A stretch of DNA of 64,000 bases, taken from Saccharothrix violaceirubra (GTDB lineage: Bacteria; Actinomycetota; Actinomycetes; Mycobacteriales; Pseudonocardiaceae). This document shows, piece after piece, positions 35,818 through 44,015 of this stretch; position 1 is the stretch's first letter, and the number at the start of each line of letters is the position of its first letter. Where the stretch lies: positions 2,852,001 to 2,916,000 of the forward strand of contig NZ_JACHJS010000001.1 of the NCBI RefSeq assembly GCF_014203755.1, given 5' to 3'. A program made the position numbers and the translations under genes. A model generated the notes under the pieces. That model made no database searches and had not been told where the DNA came from. It worked only from the letters and a program-made list of their open reading frames with translations.

Positions 35818-36037
35818 TACCTGGGAAATCAGGATCGGCGTCCACGCCACGGAGGAACAGGTGCGGGAGTTGATCGAGAAGATCAAGCTGCTGTTGTGCC
35901 CCGTGCCCGAGCACGCCGGTCCCTGCCCCGTGCCGTGGGCCACCGGCCTCGTGCCGCGCGACGCGTTCCCCGACGGCTACGGCTATCCGGAGTTGGAGGA
36001 ACAGTTCCGGATCGAACACGGCCACGACGACGCTTGA
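35801..36037 (+). CDS. Hypothetical 78-residue protein
   Basis: Begins MSEERDTWEIRIGVHATEEQ with a short amphipathic helix ('VRELIEKIKLLL'), then 'CPVPEHAGPCPVPWATGLVP' with two Cys, and an acidic tail ending HGHDDA. The N-terminal beta-alpha look is similar to small actinobacterial immunity-like or HEPN-neighbour proteins, but no family is recognised. ATG 35801 follows GGGGG by 5 nt. The next 187 nt hold no gene. Confidence 0.55.
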   Translation: MSEERDTWEIRIGVHATEEQVRELIEKIKLLLCPVPEHAGPCPVPWATGLVPRDAFPDGYGYPELEEQFRIEHGHDDA

Positions 36038-36224
36038 TGGTCCGGCTTCTGCCCCGACGAAATCCGCGCCTCGCGCCTGCACGCCTCGCCGCAGTCTGCG
36101 GAGACCCTTCGACCTGGTCGCGGGCGGCACGCGCGAATGAACGCCCGCGCGCACCGTGCTGTCCCGCAGGCCGGTGTGGGAGCTGCGTAGGCTGGCTCCA
36201 GTCGCCGGTTCAGGGGGAATATCC

Positions 36225-37025
36225 ATGGGGCGGGTCGCGGTCATCGGTGATGTCGGAGGACACGCGGACCAGTTGCGGTGGGCGTTGGAGTGGCTGGGCG
36301 CCGGCGCCGGGCGGTTGCCGTCCGATCTGACGGTGATCCAGGTGGGCGATCTCGTCGACCGCGGTCCGGACAGCACGGGAGCGCTCGACGTCGTCGCGAG
36401 GCTGCTCGACGAACAGCCGGACCGGTGGATTCAACTCGTCGGCAATCACGAGGCGCAGTACCTGCCCGGCGGGACGGTGTTCTGGCCCGATCCGGTGGAG
36501 GTCTGCGATGTCGAGCGGCTGCGGGCTTGGTGGGCGGATGGGCGTCTGCGGGTGGCCACCGCCGTGCGCACTGGGGACGGTGAGGAACTGTTGGTGACCC
36601 ATGTGGGTTTGACCCTGGCCGGCTGGCAGTGGTTGGGGGAGCCCACGTCCGCAGTGCGTGCGGCGGAGTCACTGGACCGGCGTCCGGAGTTGATCTGGCG
36701 CATGGGCGAGCACGCGCGTGACGAGCAGGCGGGTCCCTTGTGGGCCGAGTCGGGGGCGGCGTTGCACGAGCCGTGGATGGGGTATGTCGGTGTGGTGCCG
36801 TTCGGGCAGGTGCACGGGCATTCGACGGTTGTGGCGTTCGGCGAGGAGCGTTGGCGTTGTACGGGTCGGGTCCGTCAACGGGCCTCGGTCGACTGGCAGG
36901 CACGCCACGTGCGTGTGCGTGTCGGGGGACGGGTGTTCACCGGCGTCGATCCCGGGCACGGCCGGACGGGCGCGACCCGTTGGCAGCCTTTGGTCTTCGA
37001 CGCCGCCACAGTGGTCTCGACCTGA
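36225..37025 (+). CDS. Calcineurin-like metallophosphatase
   Basis: 266 residues with PPP-family motifs: GDVGGH (in place of GDxHG), 'VGDLVDRGPDS' and 'LVGNHEAQYL', plus later 'THVGLT' and 'GHSTVV' histidines for the two-metal site. Such proteins hydrolyse phosphoproteins or diadenosine polyphosphates (PrpE/ApaH-like); substrate cannot be told here. ATG 36225 after AGGGGGAAT. Located between the helicase and the convergent membrane protein gene, within the duplicated block. Confidence 0.8.
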   Translation: MGRVAVIGDVGGHADQLRWALEWLGAGAGRLPSDLTVIQVGDLVDRGPDSTGALDVVARLLDEQPDRWIQLVGNHEAQYLPGGTVFWPDPVEVCDVERLRAWWADGRLRVATAVRTGDGEELLVTHVGLTLAGWQWLGEPTSAVRAAESLDRRPELIWRMGEHARDEQAGPLWAESGAALHEPWMGYVGVVPFGQVHGHSTVVAFGEERWRCTGRVRQRASVDWQARHVRVRVGGRVFTGVDPGHGRTGATRWQPLVFDAATVVST

Positions 37026-37060
37026 CCGGGGGCGCCCTGGATCATCGGAAAGTGCCCCGC

Positions 37061-37978
37061 TCAGCCGAGGCCGGACGAGCGGCGGCCGTCGACCAGGGCA
37101 GGAGGCACCGTGATCTCGCCGTCGTGATCGGCGTGGAGCGGGCTGTCGGGAAGCAGTACGAAGTCGTCGGCCACCACGGCGATGTACCCGTTGTGCCGGA
37201 AGTCGCCCACGGCGGTGGCCTCGACCATGGTGCGTGGAGTTCGGGCAGAGGTGCCGAGGAAGTCGGCGGGCAGCGGGTCGTCCGGGCGGTGGACCATCGT
37301 GGCGACGGTGAACCGGCCCACCCGCCGCACGGCGCGGTCGGCGGTGAACAGGATGGCGTGGCCGCCGGGGTCGAGTCGGACCAGCACCCCGACCGCCCGG
37401 TGGGGCTTCGACAACAGCCTCCGGCCATGGATCCTGACCGCGACCGCACGCCCGGCGAGCACGGCCACCAGAAAGGCCGGCACGGCCGCACCGGCCGGTC
37501 CCCACGGCCACCACAGGAGCCCGGCGGCGATCGCGAACAGGCCGAGCATGATCGGCCGAGACCCCGATCCGGGCGTGCTCTTGCCGTCCGCCGGGACACC
37601 CACGACGACCACGGGCAGGTCGCCCAACGCCCGCCGCTGCCGTCGGGCCCACCACGGCCGCAGCGCCGACATCACGAGGCACACCAGGGCGTACACGCCG
37701 AAGCCGATGCGTGACACCGGATCGTCGAACGCCCACACGGCCGCGATCAGGACCGCGACCGCACCGGCGGTCGGCCGCCACACCAGCAGTGCCGGTGCCG
37801 CCCAGACAAGCGGGTTGGTCGAGCCGCCCGCCACGAGCACCGCCACCACCGCCACGACCCACGCGACCAGGGGCGGACAACCCTGGTTCGGCCACGCGGC
37901 GGACCACCGCTCGGCCTGTGTGGAAGTCAACGGAGGCGCGTCGATCCGCCACCGACCCGGTTTCCCCTCGGATCGCAT
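37061..37978 (-). CDS. Hypothetical membrane protein (intact copy of duplicated gene)
   Basis: 305 residues. N-terminal about 30 residues are soluble ('RWRIDAPPLTSTQAERWSAAW'). Hydrophobic segments follow at about 35-75 ('LVAWVVAVVAVLVAGG', 'TAGAVAVLIAAVWAF'), about 85-100 and about 135-170 ('LGLFAIAAGLLWWPWGPAGAAVPAFLVAVL'). A soluble C-terminal domain of about 120 residues ends in 'HADHDGEITVPPAL'. No known family. A decayed copy is at 32238-32392, which shows the gene once stood divergently beside the helicase. Confidence 0.7.
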   Translation of the reverse strand: MRSEGKPGRWRIDAPPLTSTQAERWSAAWPNQGCPPLVAWVVAVVAVLVAGGSTNPLVWAAPALLVWRPTAGAVAVLIAAVWAFDDPVSRIGFGVYALVCLVMSALRPWWARRQRRALGDLPVVVVGVPADGKSTPGSGSRPIMLGLFAIAAGLLWWPWGPAGAAVPAFLVAVLAGRAVAVRIHGRRLLSKPHRAVGVLVRLDPGGHAILFTADRAVRRVGRFTVATMVHRPDDPLPADFLGTSARTPRTMVEATAVGDFRHNGYIAVVADDFVLLPDSPLHADHDGEITVPPALVDGRRSSGLG

Positions 37979-38606
37979 GCCACAAAACTACCGGCGTGCC
38001 GGGCCCCTGTTGTCGCACAACGGGTTCCGGCGCGCGAGGCGGTCGCAGTCCGCGCACGACCTTCCGCCGACGGTGACGATCAGGAACTGGACGTCGCCAC
38101 CGAGCGCTGGGCTTCACGCAGCGTTCGACGCGGTCGGAGCGCTTTTCTCGGACGGCGGGACGAGGCGAGCCGTCGTGCTTCTGCTGGTAGTACTGCCTGG
38201 CGCCCGGACGAAATTCCCGGTCAACTGGAATCGGATCACGGGAACGAGCCGCCGCGCGCCCCCAGGCGCGGCCTGGCCACCGAGGTCCGCAGCGGGTGGT
38301 CGGGGGTCCGACCGGCCACCCGCCCCCGTGCGATCGACGACAGCGGTTCGGACCACGCGGCGTCTATTCCTGCCCGAAATCGGGCGGGTGCCGGTCGCGT
38401 GATCACGAGCGGCGGGGGTGTCCGCCGAGACAGTGGGGGACCGGCCGGAACCGGCCGAGTTGTCGCGTGCGGTCCGCGCGGAGATCGACGCGACCCTCGG
38501 CGTGGAGACCGGGTTCGACAAGGTGGTCCTCACCGAAGGTCGGGTCGTGGGCGGTGGTGGCGACTGGCACGGGTACTTGTTCGCCGCACATGGCTGGAAG
38601 GACTCC
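37876..38606 (+). repeat. Direct repeat copy 2
   Basis: Second copy of the block at 32286-32896, same orientation, about 5.6 kb downstream. It starts in the 5' end of the intact membrane gene and ends in a helicase gene fragment. About 200 nt (roughly 38040-38240) are extra compared with copy 1. The distance and order fit a tandem duplication of a divergent gene pair. Confidence 0.85.
38418..38606 (+). pseudogene. 5' fragment of the helicase gene
   Basis: The first about 63 codons match the intact helicase closely (both contain 'RAVRAEIDATLG', 'ETGFDKVVLTEGRVVGGGGD' and 'GWKDS'), and the GTG start is at the same place. After 38606 similarity ends abruptly and the frame runs into a stop at 38645. 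Truncated copy left by duplication. Confidence 0.85.
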
Positions 38607-39131
38607 GGATCTACACCTCGACGGGCGCCGGCAGCGAGCGCATGATCCGGCTCGGCCAGGCTTCACCGCCGTGCGGACCATGGTCGCGGTCAACCGCGAC
38701 CTTGCCGGGCTGGAGGCCGCTCTCGGCACAGGGTGATCGAGGTGGAGCGGACCGCGACCCGAATTGGACTGTTCAGCTCAATCTCGTTGATGCATAAGGT
38801 CCAATATCGCGGCGAACGTCGGATGCGCCTGCCCTCCGTCGGTCGGTATCGCCGCCGCCGCGCACGTGTCGGGCACGGCGCGCGCCATGTCCGACGACCG
38901 GTTCCTGCCGGGTTCGATACAGCTTGTAGGGGGTCTTGCCGTCGGACGACTTTTGAGGTCAACTTGTCGCCGGCAGCGCCACCGGGGAGGTCAGGGTGTC
39001 CCGCTTCGTCGCCCGCCGCGTGATCGCGGGCCCCATCGGGTGCGAAGTCCCGACCGTCGTCGGTGACCACCGGTGAGACCACCTCCGGCCGTGAACGGGG
39101 CACGGCCGAACCTGACAGTGCGGAGAGCCCC
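38607..39131. other. Intergenic region without convincing gene
   Basis: About 525 nt after the helicase fragment. It contains an AT-richer patch (38758-38810) with the inverted repeat ATTGGAC/GTCCAAT about 30 nt apart, and short frames that lack good starts. Probably non-coding remnant sequence plus the promoter of the secreted protein that follows. Confidence 0.45.
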
Positions 39132-40559
39132 GTGAAGAAGCGTGTGATCGTTCCCCTCGCGGTCGTCGGCCTGGCGGTGGCCGGTGTCGTCGCCTTCTCG
39201 CCGTGGGACAGACCTACGGCGGGTGTCGGTAGTGTCGCCGCCTCCTGCGACCCGGGCCCCGGGTGCGCGAGCGGGACGCTCCCACTCTCGACATCCGCCT
39301 CCCCGTCCTCCGCCTCTGCTTCTTCGTCCGCCTCGGCGACGCCGTCCTCGGTCGCGAGTGCCACGCCGACGCAGGGTCCGGTGCGCAACGCGCTCTCCCT
39401 CCCGCTGGTCCCGTGGGAAGGCGGCCCGAAGTACTACGGCCAGTTCGCCAAGTCCTCGGCGTGGAACGACCCGAACTTCTTCCCCATCGCGGTGTGGGGC
39501 GCGACCGTGGGGTCCCAGAAGGACATCGACCTGGACAAGGCCGTCGGGATCAACACGTACCTGGAGCTGTACGACACGCCCCGGCTGGACCTGATCCGCG
39601 ACGCGGGCATGTTCGCGATCCACGACCAGACCACCAACCCGAACCTGGGGTCCGAGACCGTCGGCTGGCTGCTGGCCGACGAGCCGGAGCAGTTCGGCCA
39701 GGGCGACGCGCTCAACCTGCTCAAGTCGACGTCCGCCAAGCTCCCGAACGACGGGCGGATGCGCTATACCAACTTCACCGCGAACATGATCTGGCCGAAC
39801 TACGCGCCCGAGGACGGCATGGCCGCGCAGTGGCTCGAGGTGAACGGCGCGGTCTCGTTGGACACCTACTGGTACGGCCGGTTCATGGGCTGTGACCGAC
39901 TGTCCCACCCGGACCTCCCGGCGCGGAACCAGAGCCTGCTGACCGAGGACGAGTGCTACCGCCCGTCCAACTACGGCTACGGCGTGACCAAGCAGCGGGA
40001 GATCGCGGCCGAGTCGGGCAAGACCGAGAGCGTGTTCGGGTTCGTCGAGAACGGCCGGCCGTACGCGGAGAACCCGGCGATCAAGCCCGACCACCTCCAG
40101 GCCGCGGTGATGAGCATGATCATCCACGGCGCGCGCGGCATCAACTACTTCAACCACACGTACGGCGACTGGTGCCCGAGCAGCAACAACTTCCGGTACA
40201 CGGCGTTGTTCGGCGGCGACTGCTACGCGGCGATGACCAAGGCCGCGACCAAGGTCAACGGTCAGATCAAGGCGCTGGCCCCGGTGCTCAACTCCCAGAG
40301 CTACGCCTGGACGTTCAACCCGTCGCTGGACACGATGCTCAAGGTCCACAACGGATACGCGTACGTCTTCGCCATGGGCAGCGGGATCCCGGGTGGCACC
40401 GCGACGGGCAGCTTCGCCCTGAACCTGCCGCCGGAGGCCGCCGGCAGCACCTCGGTGGAGGTCGTGGACGAGGGCCGCACCATCCCGGTGGCGGGCGGCA
40501 AGTTCACCGACACGTTCGCCTCCTCGACCGCTTACCACATCTACAAGATCCGCCTCTGA
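39132..40559 (+). CDS. Secreted glycoside hydrolase-like (TIM barrel) protein
   Basis: 475 residues. GTG at 39132, after GGAG at 39122, begins directly with a signal sequence (KKRVIVPLAVVGLAVAGVVAF); a GTG at 39063 in frame would add 23 residues ahead of it. A Ser/Ala-rich linker (residues about 50-80) follows, then a barrel with 'WLLADEPEQFG' (Glu184 as likely acid), 'SVFGFVENGRPYAENP' and 'IHGARGINYFNHTYGDW'. The pattern is that of GH42/GH-A-like proteins without a firm family. C-terminal beta domain. Substrate unknown. Confidence 0.7.
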   Translation: MKKRVIVPLAVVGLAVAGVVAFSPWDRPTAGVGSVAASCDPGPGCASGTLPLSTSASPSSASASSSASATPSSVASATPTQGPVRNALSLPLVPWEGGPKYYGQFAKSSAWNDPNFFPIAVWGATVGSQKDIDLDKAVGINTYLELYDTPRLDLIRDAGMFAIHDQTTNPNLGSETVGWLLADEPEQFGQGDALNLLKSTSAKLPNDGRMRYTNFTANMIWPNYAPEDGMAAQWLEVNGAVSLDTYWYGRFMGCDRLSHPDLPARNQSLLTEDECYRPSNYGYGVTKQREIAAESGKTESVFGFVENGRPYAENPAIKPDHLQAAVMSMIIHGARGINYFNHTYGDWCPSSNNFRYTALFGGDCYAAMTKAATKVNGQIKALAPVLNSQSYAWTFNPSLDTMLKVHNGYAYVFAMGSGIPGGTATGSFALNLPPEAAGSTSVEVVDEGRTIPVAGGKFTDTFASSTAYHIYKIRL

Positions 40560-40573
40560 GTCGCTGATCGGAC

Positions 40574-40602
40574 CCGGCGGGCGCGGACTCCGCGCCCGCC
40601 GG
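40574..40602 (+). terminator. Hairpin terminator after the secreted hydrolase
   Basis: Perfect 13-bp stem (CCGGCGGGCGCGG at 40574-40586, complement at 40590-40602) with loop ACT, 15 nt after the stop. No U-tract, as is common in actinomycetes. Confidence 0.8.
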
Positions 40603-40876
40603 TTCGCTGTCCGCCTCGACGGACGCATGGATTCTTTCCCGATGGAAAATCGACGGCGAGTTCGGGAACGTCGGGAATCAGAAAATGCTCACGGTGAGTT
40701 AGCTGGTTACATCAGTGGGAATGGTTCACTCGATCGTGTGACACTTGGCACAAAGTGTGGTGTCGTCGGGTAAGAATTAGCGCATGGGCCACCCTTTCGA
40801 TAAGGGGTAAGTGCCTGATCGGCTGTCCGATCGACCGGACACCGGCCTGTAGTCCCGAATCGACACGGAGTGACCT
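40603..40876. other. AT-richer intergenic region
   Basis: 274 nt between the terminator and the next gene. Includes AT-richer stretches (cagaaaatgctcacgg, gtaagaattagcg) and TTGGCA at about 40745; probably carries the promoter of the 40877 gene set. No open frame with coding bias. Confidence 0.45.
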
Positions 40877-41626
40877 CTGAGAAGTGATCACCGAACCGCT
40901 TTCGGCGTTCTCGCGCACGCGTTGGCGCAGTGCCGCGAAAGTCGGGTCACCGGCGCGTTGTACATCGCGGGAAATCCGGGCGGCCTGTTCTACCTGCGTG
41001 ACGGCGTGGTGACCGGCGTGCGCAGTCCCGGATCGCCCGGTGCGGACACGCTCGTCGCCCGGGGAAACGTCGGGAACGCGGATACCCGAGCCCTCACCGC
41101 GACCGTGCTGCACGACGGCGCGTTCGCCATGGTCACCGGTGACATCGAGCGTTATGTCATCGGCGGATCCGCCGAGCTGCCGTTCGTCCCGGCGTCCGAC
41201 GGCGTCACCGTGGACCAGTTGCTCGCGGAGACGACCGACCGGCTGGACGTCGTCGCCTCGTTACCCGTCCTCGTTTCACCTCATCGCGACCGGGTGGTGC
41301 CCGCCCGTTCCGCCGGCCCCGCCGAGCTGGGCGCGGAACGGCAGGAGATCGTCGCCCACGCGACCGGGCGGCGTACCGCACGGGACATCGCCTTCGCGAT
41401 CGGCGCGAGCCTTTACCCCGTCACGGCGGAGATCTCGCGGATGCTCGACGAAAAGCTCCTGGAGACCGCCCCGGCGGCGGCGGCGTTCAATTTCGTGCAC
41501 GGTGGACTCGCTTCACTGCGGCCACGGGCGGACACGGTGACCGACCGCCGCGCCGAGGAGGTCGGGGTGCCGCCGCTCCCCACCCGCCGACCGGGTCGGA
41601 CCAGGTCCGGACCCGCGCCGGGGTAG
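40877..41626 (+). CDS. DUF4388-like regulatory protein; likely CTG start
   Basis: 249 residues from the CTG. The N-terminal domain fits the DUF4388-like pattern: 'AFGVLAHALAQCRESRVTGALYIAGNPGGLFYLRDGVVTGV' in segments. A winged-helix-like C-terminal part follows ('GRRTARDIAFAIGASLYPVTAEISRML'). The conserved first helix lies upstream of the only TTG (40922), and no ATG or GTG is available after the in-frame stop at 40871. CTG at 40877 has GGAG at 40867-40870. A TTA codon is at 41261-41263. Followed by two roadblock-type genes. Confidence 0.65.
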   Translation: MRSDHRTAFGVLAHALAQCRESRVTGALYIAGNPGGLFYLRDGVVTGVRSPGSPGADTLVARGNVGNADTRALTATVLHDGAFAMVTGDIERYVIGGSAELPFVPASDGVTVDQLLAETTDRLDVVASLPVLVSPHRDRVVPARSAGPAELGAERQEIVAHATGRRTARDIAFAIGASLYPVTAEISRMLDEKLLETAPAAAAFNFVHGGLASLRPRADTVTDRRAEEVGVPPLPTRRPGRTRSGPAPG

Positions 41627-41689
41627 GCGTGCCGATCGTGGAGTGCCCTGCGTGATCAGGGTGGATCCTCGGAATCAGGAAGGAAATTT

Positions 41690-42058
41690 GTGGACTACGA
41701 CGCCCTGGCCGCGGAATTGCGGAAGCTTCGCGAGAACGTCTCCGGAGTGACCGATACGGTGATCGCCGCGACCGACGGGATACCGATCCTCACCGACGTG
41801 GCGAAGCGGGTCGAACCCGCGCACATCTCCGCACTCGCCGCCGCCGACCTCGGAATCGCCCGCCAGGCGGCGGAGGTGATCGGTCTGGGCAAACTCAGCC
41901 AGACCGTGGTGTTCGGCAGTGCGGGCTACATGGCCGTGTACGCCATCGGTGGCATGTCGCTGATGGTCGTCCTCGGGGACGAGGGGTTGAACCTCGGCCG
42001 CCTCATCTACGAGACCCGGCCGGTGATCGAGCGGGTCAACTCGATCCTGGCCTCTTAG
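41690..42058 (+). CDS. Roadblock/LC7 domain protein
   Basis: 122 residues: 'ELRKLRENVSGVTDTVIAATDGIPIL', 'LAAADLGIARQAAEVIGLG', 'VVFGSAGYMAVYAIGGMSLMVVLGDEGLNLGRL' seen in segments, typical roadblock/LC7 (MglB-like) fold, which works as a GTPase regulator dimer. GTG start with AGGAAGG at 41679. No GTPase gene is nearby, unlike the conservon operons where this family is common. Confidence 0.8.
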   Translation: MDYDALAAELRKLRENVSGVTDTVIAATDGIPILTDVAKRVEPAHISALAAADLGIARQAAEVIGLGKLSQTVVFGSAGYMAVYAIGGMSLMVVLGDEGLNLGRLIYETRPVIERVNSILAS

Positions 42059-42179
42059 CCTGCCGGTCGAGCCGACCTTGATGACCTCGTTCATTCGGAA
42101 ATGTTTCCAGGCGTGGCCGACGCGCAGGCGGCCGGCCGCGTCCTCACCATCGCCGGTCGACACAGGAAAGTGGGATTTG

Positions 42180-42551
42180 ATGAACATCGATACCGCACTG
42201 AAAGAGGCCATGTCCATCGCCGGCGCCGTCGGTGTCGCCCTGGTCGATTACGACAGCGGGATGTCGCTCGGCACGAGCGGCGGCGGCGACTGGCTGGACC
42301 TGGATCTCGCGGCGGCCGGGAACACCGAGGTCGTCCGGTCGAAACTCCGGGTGATGTCGACGCTCGGGCTCAACGACAACATCGAGGACATCCTGATCAC
42401 GCTGCACCGCCAGTACCACCTGATCAGGTTGTTGAGCGGGGTGAAATTCCGGAGTTCGCTCTTCCTCTACCTGGTGTTGGAAAGGGACCACGCGAACCTC
42501 GCCCTGGCCCGGCACCAGCTCAAGCGCATCGAAGTCGACCTCCAGGTGTGA
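42180..42551 (+). CDS. Second roadblock-like small protein
   Basis: 123 residues: 'NIDTALKEAMSIAGAVGVALVDYDSGMSLG', 'LDLAAAGNTEVVRSKLRVMSTLGL', 'IEDILITLHRQYHLIRLL', 'SLFLYLVLERDHANLALARHQLKRIE' in segments. This is the roadblock-like 'effector-binding' fold that pairs with DUF4388-type proteins. ATG 42180. Third gene of the set starting at 40877. Confidence 0.75.
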   Translation: MNIDTALKEAMSIAGAVGVALVDYDSGMSLGTSGGGDWLDLDLAAAGNTEVVRSKLRVMSTLGLNDNIEDILITLHRQYHLIRLLSGVKFRSSLFLYLVLERDHANLALARHQLKRIEVDLQV

Positions 42552-42561
42552 GGGCCGGGAG

Positions 42562-43434
42562 TCATGCGGTGATCTTGGCGGTGATCTTGTCCGCGAAGAT
42601 CCAGCGGTTGGCGGCGAGGGCGTCGTGGGGTTCGGGGCGTGGGCCACGCCCGTGCACGTCGGTGAAGTGGAAAGGCGTGCGGGTGCTGGTGCGCCAGCCG
42701 TAGGAGGTCAGGGCGATCGTGGAGTCGGGGCGCGGGTCGTCGTCGAACAGGCCGAGCAGGTCCACTCCGATCTCCTGCCGGGCCCGGCGGTAGACGGGGC
42801 TGTCGCGGATCCGCGGCACCTCGCGGACGGACTTGATCTCGTAGGCGAGTCGGCTGCCGGGGGCGCTGAGCCGGTCGACCGCGGTGATCAGGGCCTGTTC
42901 GGCGACGGCGGGCAGGTAGAGCAGCAGTCCCTCGGCCAGCCACGTCGTGGGGCGAGCGGGGTCGAAACCGGCCGCGAGCAGCGCCGGTGCCCAGTCCCGC
43001 CGCAGGTCCACGGGGACCGGCACCCGCCCGGCGGCCGGGTCGACCCCCGACCGGTCGAGCACGTGGTGTTTGAAGCCCAGCACCCCGGCCTGGTCCAGTT
43101 CGTACACGGTGGTGCCGCGCGGCCAGGGTAAGCGGTAGGCCCGGGAGTCCAGTCCCGCGCCCAGCAGCACGACCTGGGTCGACTCCGCGACGAAGTCGTC
43201 CAGGACCCTGGTCCGCAGGCCGAAGTAGCGGGCGAGTCTGCCCCACACCGGGTGCGCGTCGCCCTCGGGAACCTCCCGCGGGTGCACCGGCCAGGCCCTG
43301 GACACGGTCGCGGCCCGCACGAAGTGCTCCGCGAACCGGTCGTGGGCCAGCGCGTCGGGGCGGCGGTGCTCGATGGCGCGGGCCGCGGCGACCATCAACG
43401 CCGTCACCCCGACGCCCCGGTCGATCCCGTCCAC
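42562..43434 (-). CDS. Class I SAM-dependent methyltransferase (LCMT/TIGR00027-like)
   Basis: 290 residues: SAM motif 'QVVLLGAGLDSRAYRL', 'TTVYELDQAGVLGFKHHVL', 'TWLAEGLLLYLPA' and C-terminal 'GWRTSTRTPFHF'. This family O-methylates carboxylates or small natural products (the PPM1/LCMT branch). GTG at 43434 with AAGGAA ahead; it overlaps the end of the isochorismatase-like gene by 31 nt. Last gene of a four-gene minus-strand operon. Confidence 0.85.
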   Translation of the reverse strand: MDGIDRGVGVTALMVAAARAIEHRRPDALAHDRFAEHFVRAATVSRAWPVHPREVPEGDAHPVWGRLARYFGLRTRVLDDFVAESTQVVLLGAGLDSRAYRLPWPRGTTVYELDQAGVLGFKHHVLDRSGVDPAAGRVPVPVDLRRDWAPALLAAGFDPARPTTWLAEGLLLYLPAVAEQALITAVDRLSAPGSRLAYEIKSVREVPRIRDSPVYRRARQEIGVDLLGLFDDDPRPDSTIALTSYGWRTSTRTPFHFTDVHGRGPRPEPHDALAANRWIFADKITAKITA

Positions 43435-44015
43435 GCCTGGTTCCTTTCCGTCGCCCACACGTCCAGCGGCAGGGTGCGCGCACCGTAGACGCGGTTCATG
43501 AACCGCAGCACGTCCGGGCAGGGCAGGTGCAGGCTGGTCGTGCAGTCGGACAGCACGGTGACGTGCAGTCCCTTCTGGAACGCGGTGCGCGCGGTGGAGT
43601 CCACGCACACGTCGGCGTAGAGACCGGCAAGCACAAGGTGATCCACGCCGCGTGCGTGCAGGTGTGCCTCGAACCCGTCGGCCAGAAAGGCGTCGAAGCA
43701 CGCCCGTTTGGTGAACACACGCTCGTCGCCCGCGGGCGTCACCGCGTGGAACTCCGCGCCCCACGTGCCCTCCAGGCACTGGGGTCGCTTGTCCAGGACG
43801 GCGTCACGGGCACGCCAACTCGCGCCCTGGTGGACGAAGTCGCCCAGGAAGCGGACGAACACCACCTCGACACCGTCCGCGCGCGCCACGTCCACCGATC
43901 GCACCGCCCGCGCCACCACCCCGCCGAGGTCTTCGGGGACGGCGCCGTGGCGGGCGGCCACGACCTCGGGCGCGCAGAAGTCGTTTTGCAGGTCCATTAC
44001 GACCAATGCCCGCAT
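43404..44015 (-). CDS. Isochorismatase-like cysteine hydrolase
   Basis: 203 residues: catalytic Asp in 'ALVVMDLQNDF', Lys in 'VFTKRACFDAF', and Cys in 'GLYADVCVDSTA' form the family triad. Members hydrolyse isochorismate, nicotinamide or related amides. ATG shares a base with the upstream stop (TAATG). The partner genes suggest small-molecule processing; substrate unknown. Confidence 0.85.
   Translation of the reverse strand: MRALVVMDLQNDFCAPEVVAARHGAVPEDLGGVVARAVRSVDVARADGVEVVFVRFLGDFVHQGASWRARDAVLDKRPQCLEGTWGAEFHAVTPAGDERVFTKRACFDAFLADGFEAHLHARGVDHLVLAGLYADVCVDSTARTAFQKGLHVTVLSDCTTSLHLPCPDVLRFMNRVYGARTLPLDVWATERNQAWTGSTGASG

Noticed and set aside
38758..38810. Inverted repeat ATTGGAC/GTCCAAT as an IS end
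   Set aside because: Only 7 bp, no transposase gene and no target-site duplication visible; kept only as a note in the intergenic entry.
38690..39388. Possible minus-strand gene before the secreted hydrolase
   Set aside because: Overlaps the signal peptide and linker of the plus-strand gene; product has no domain and the start lies in low-complexity Ser/Ala linker DNA.
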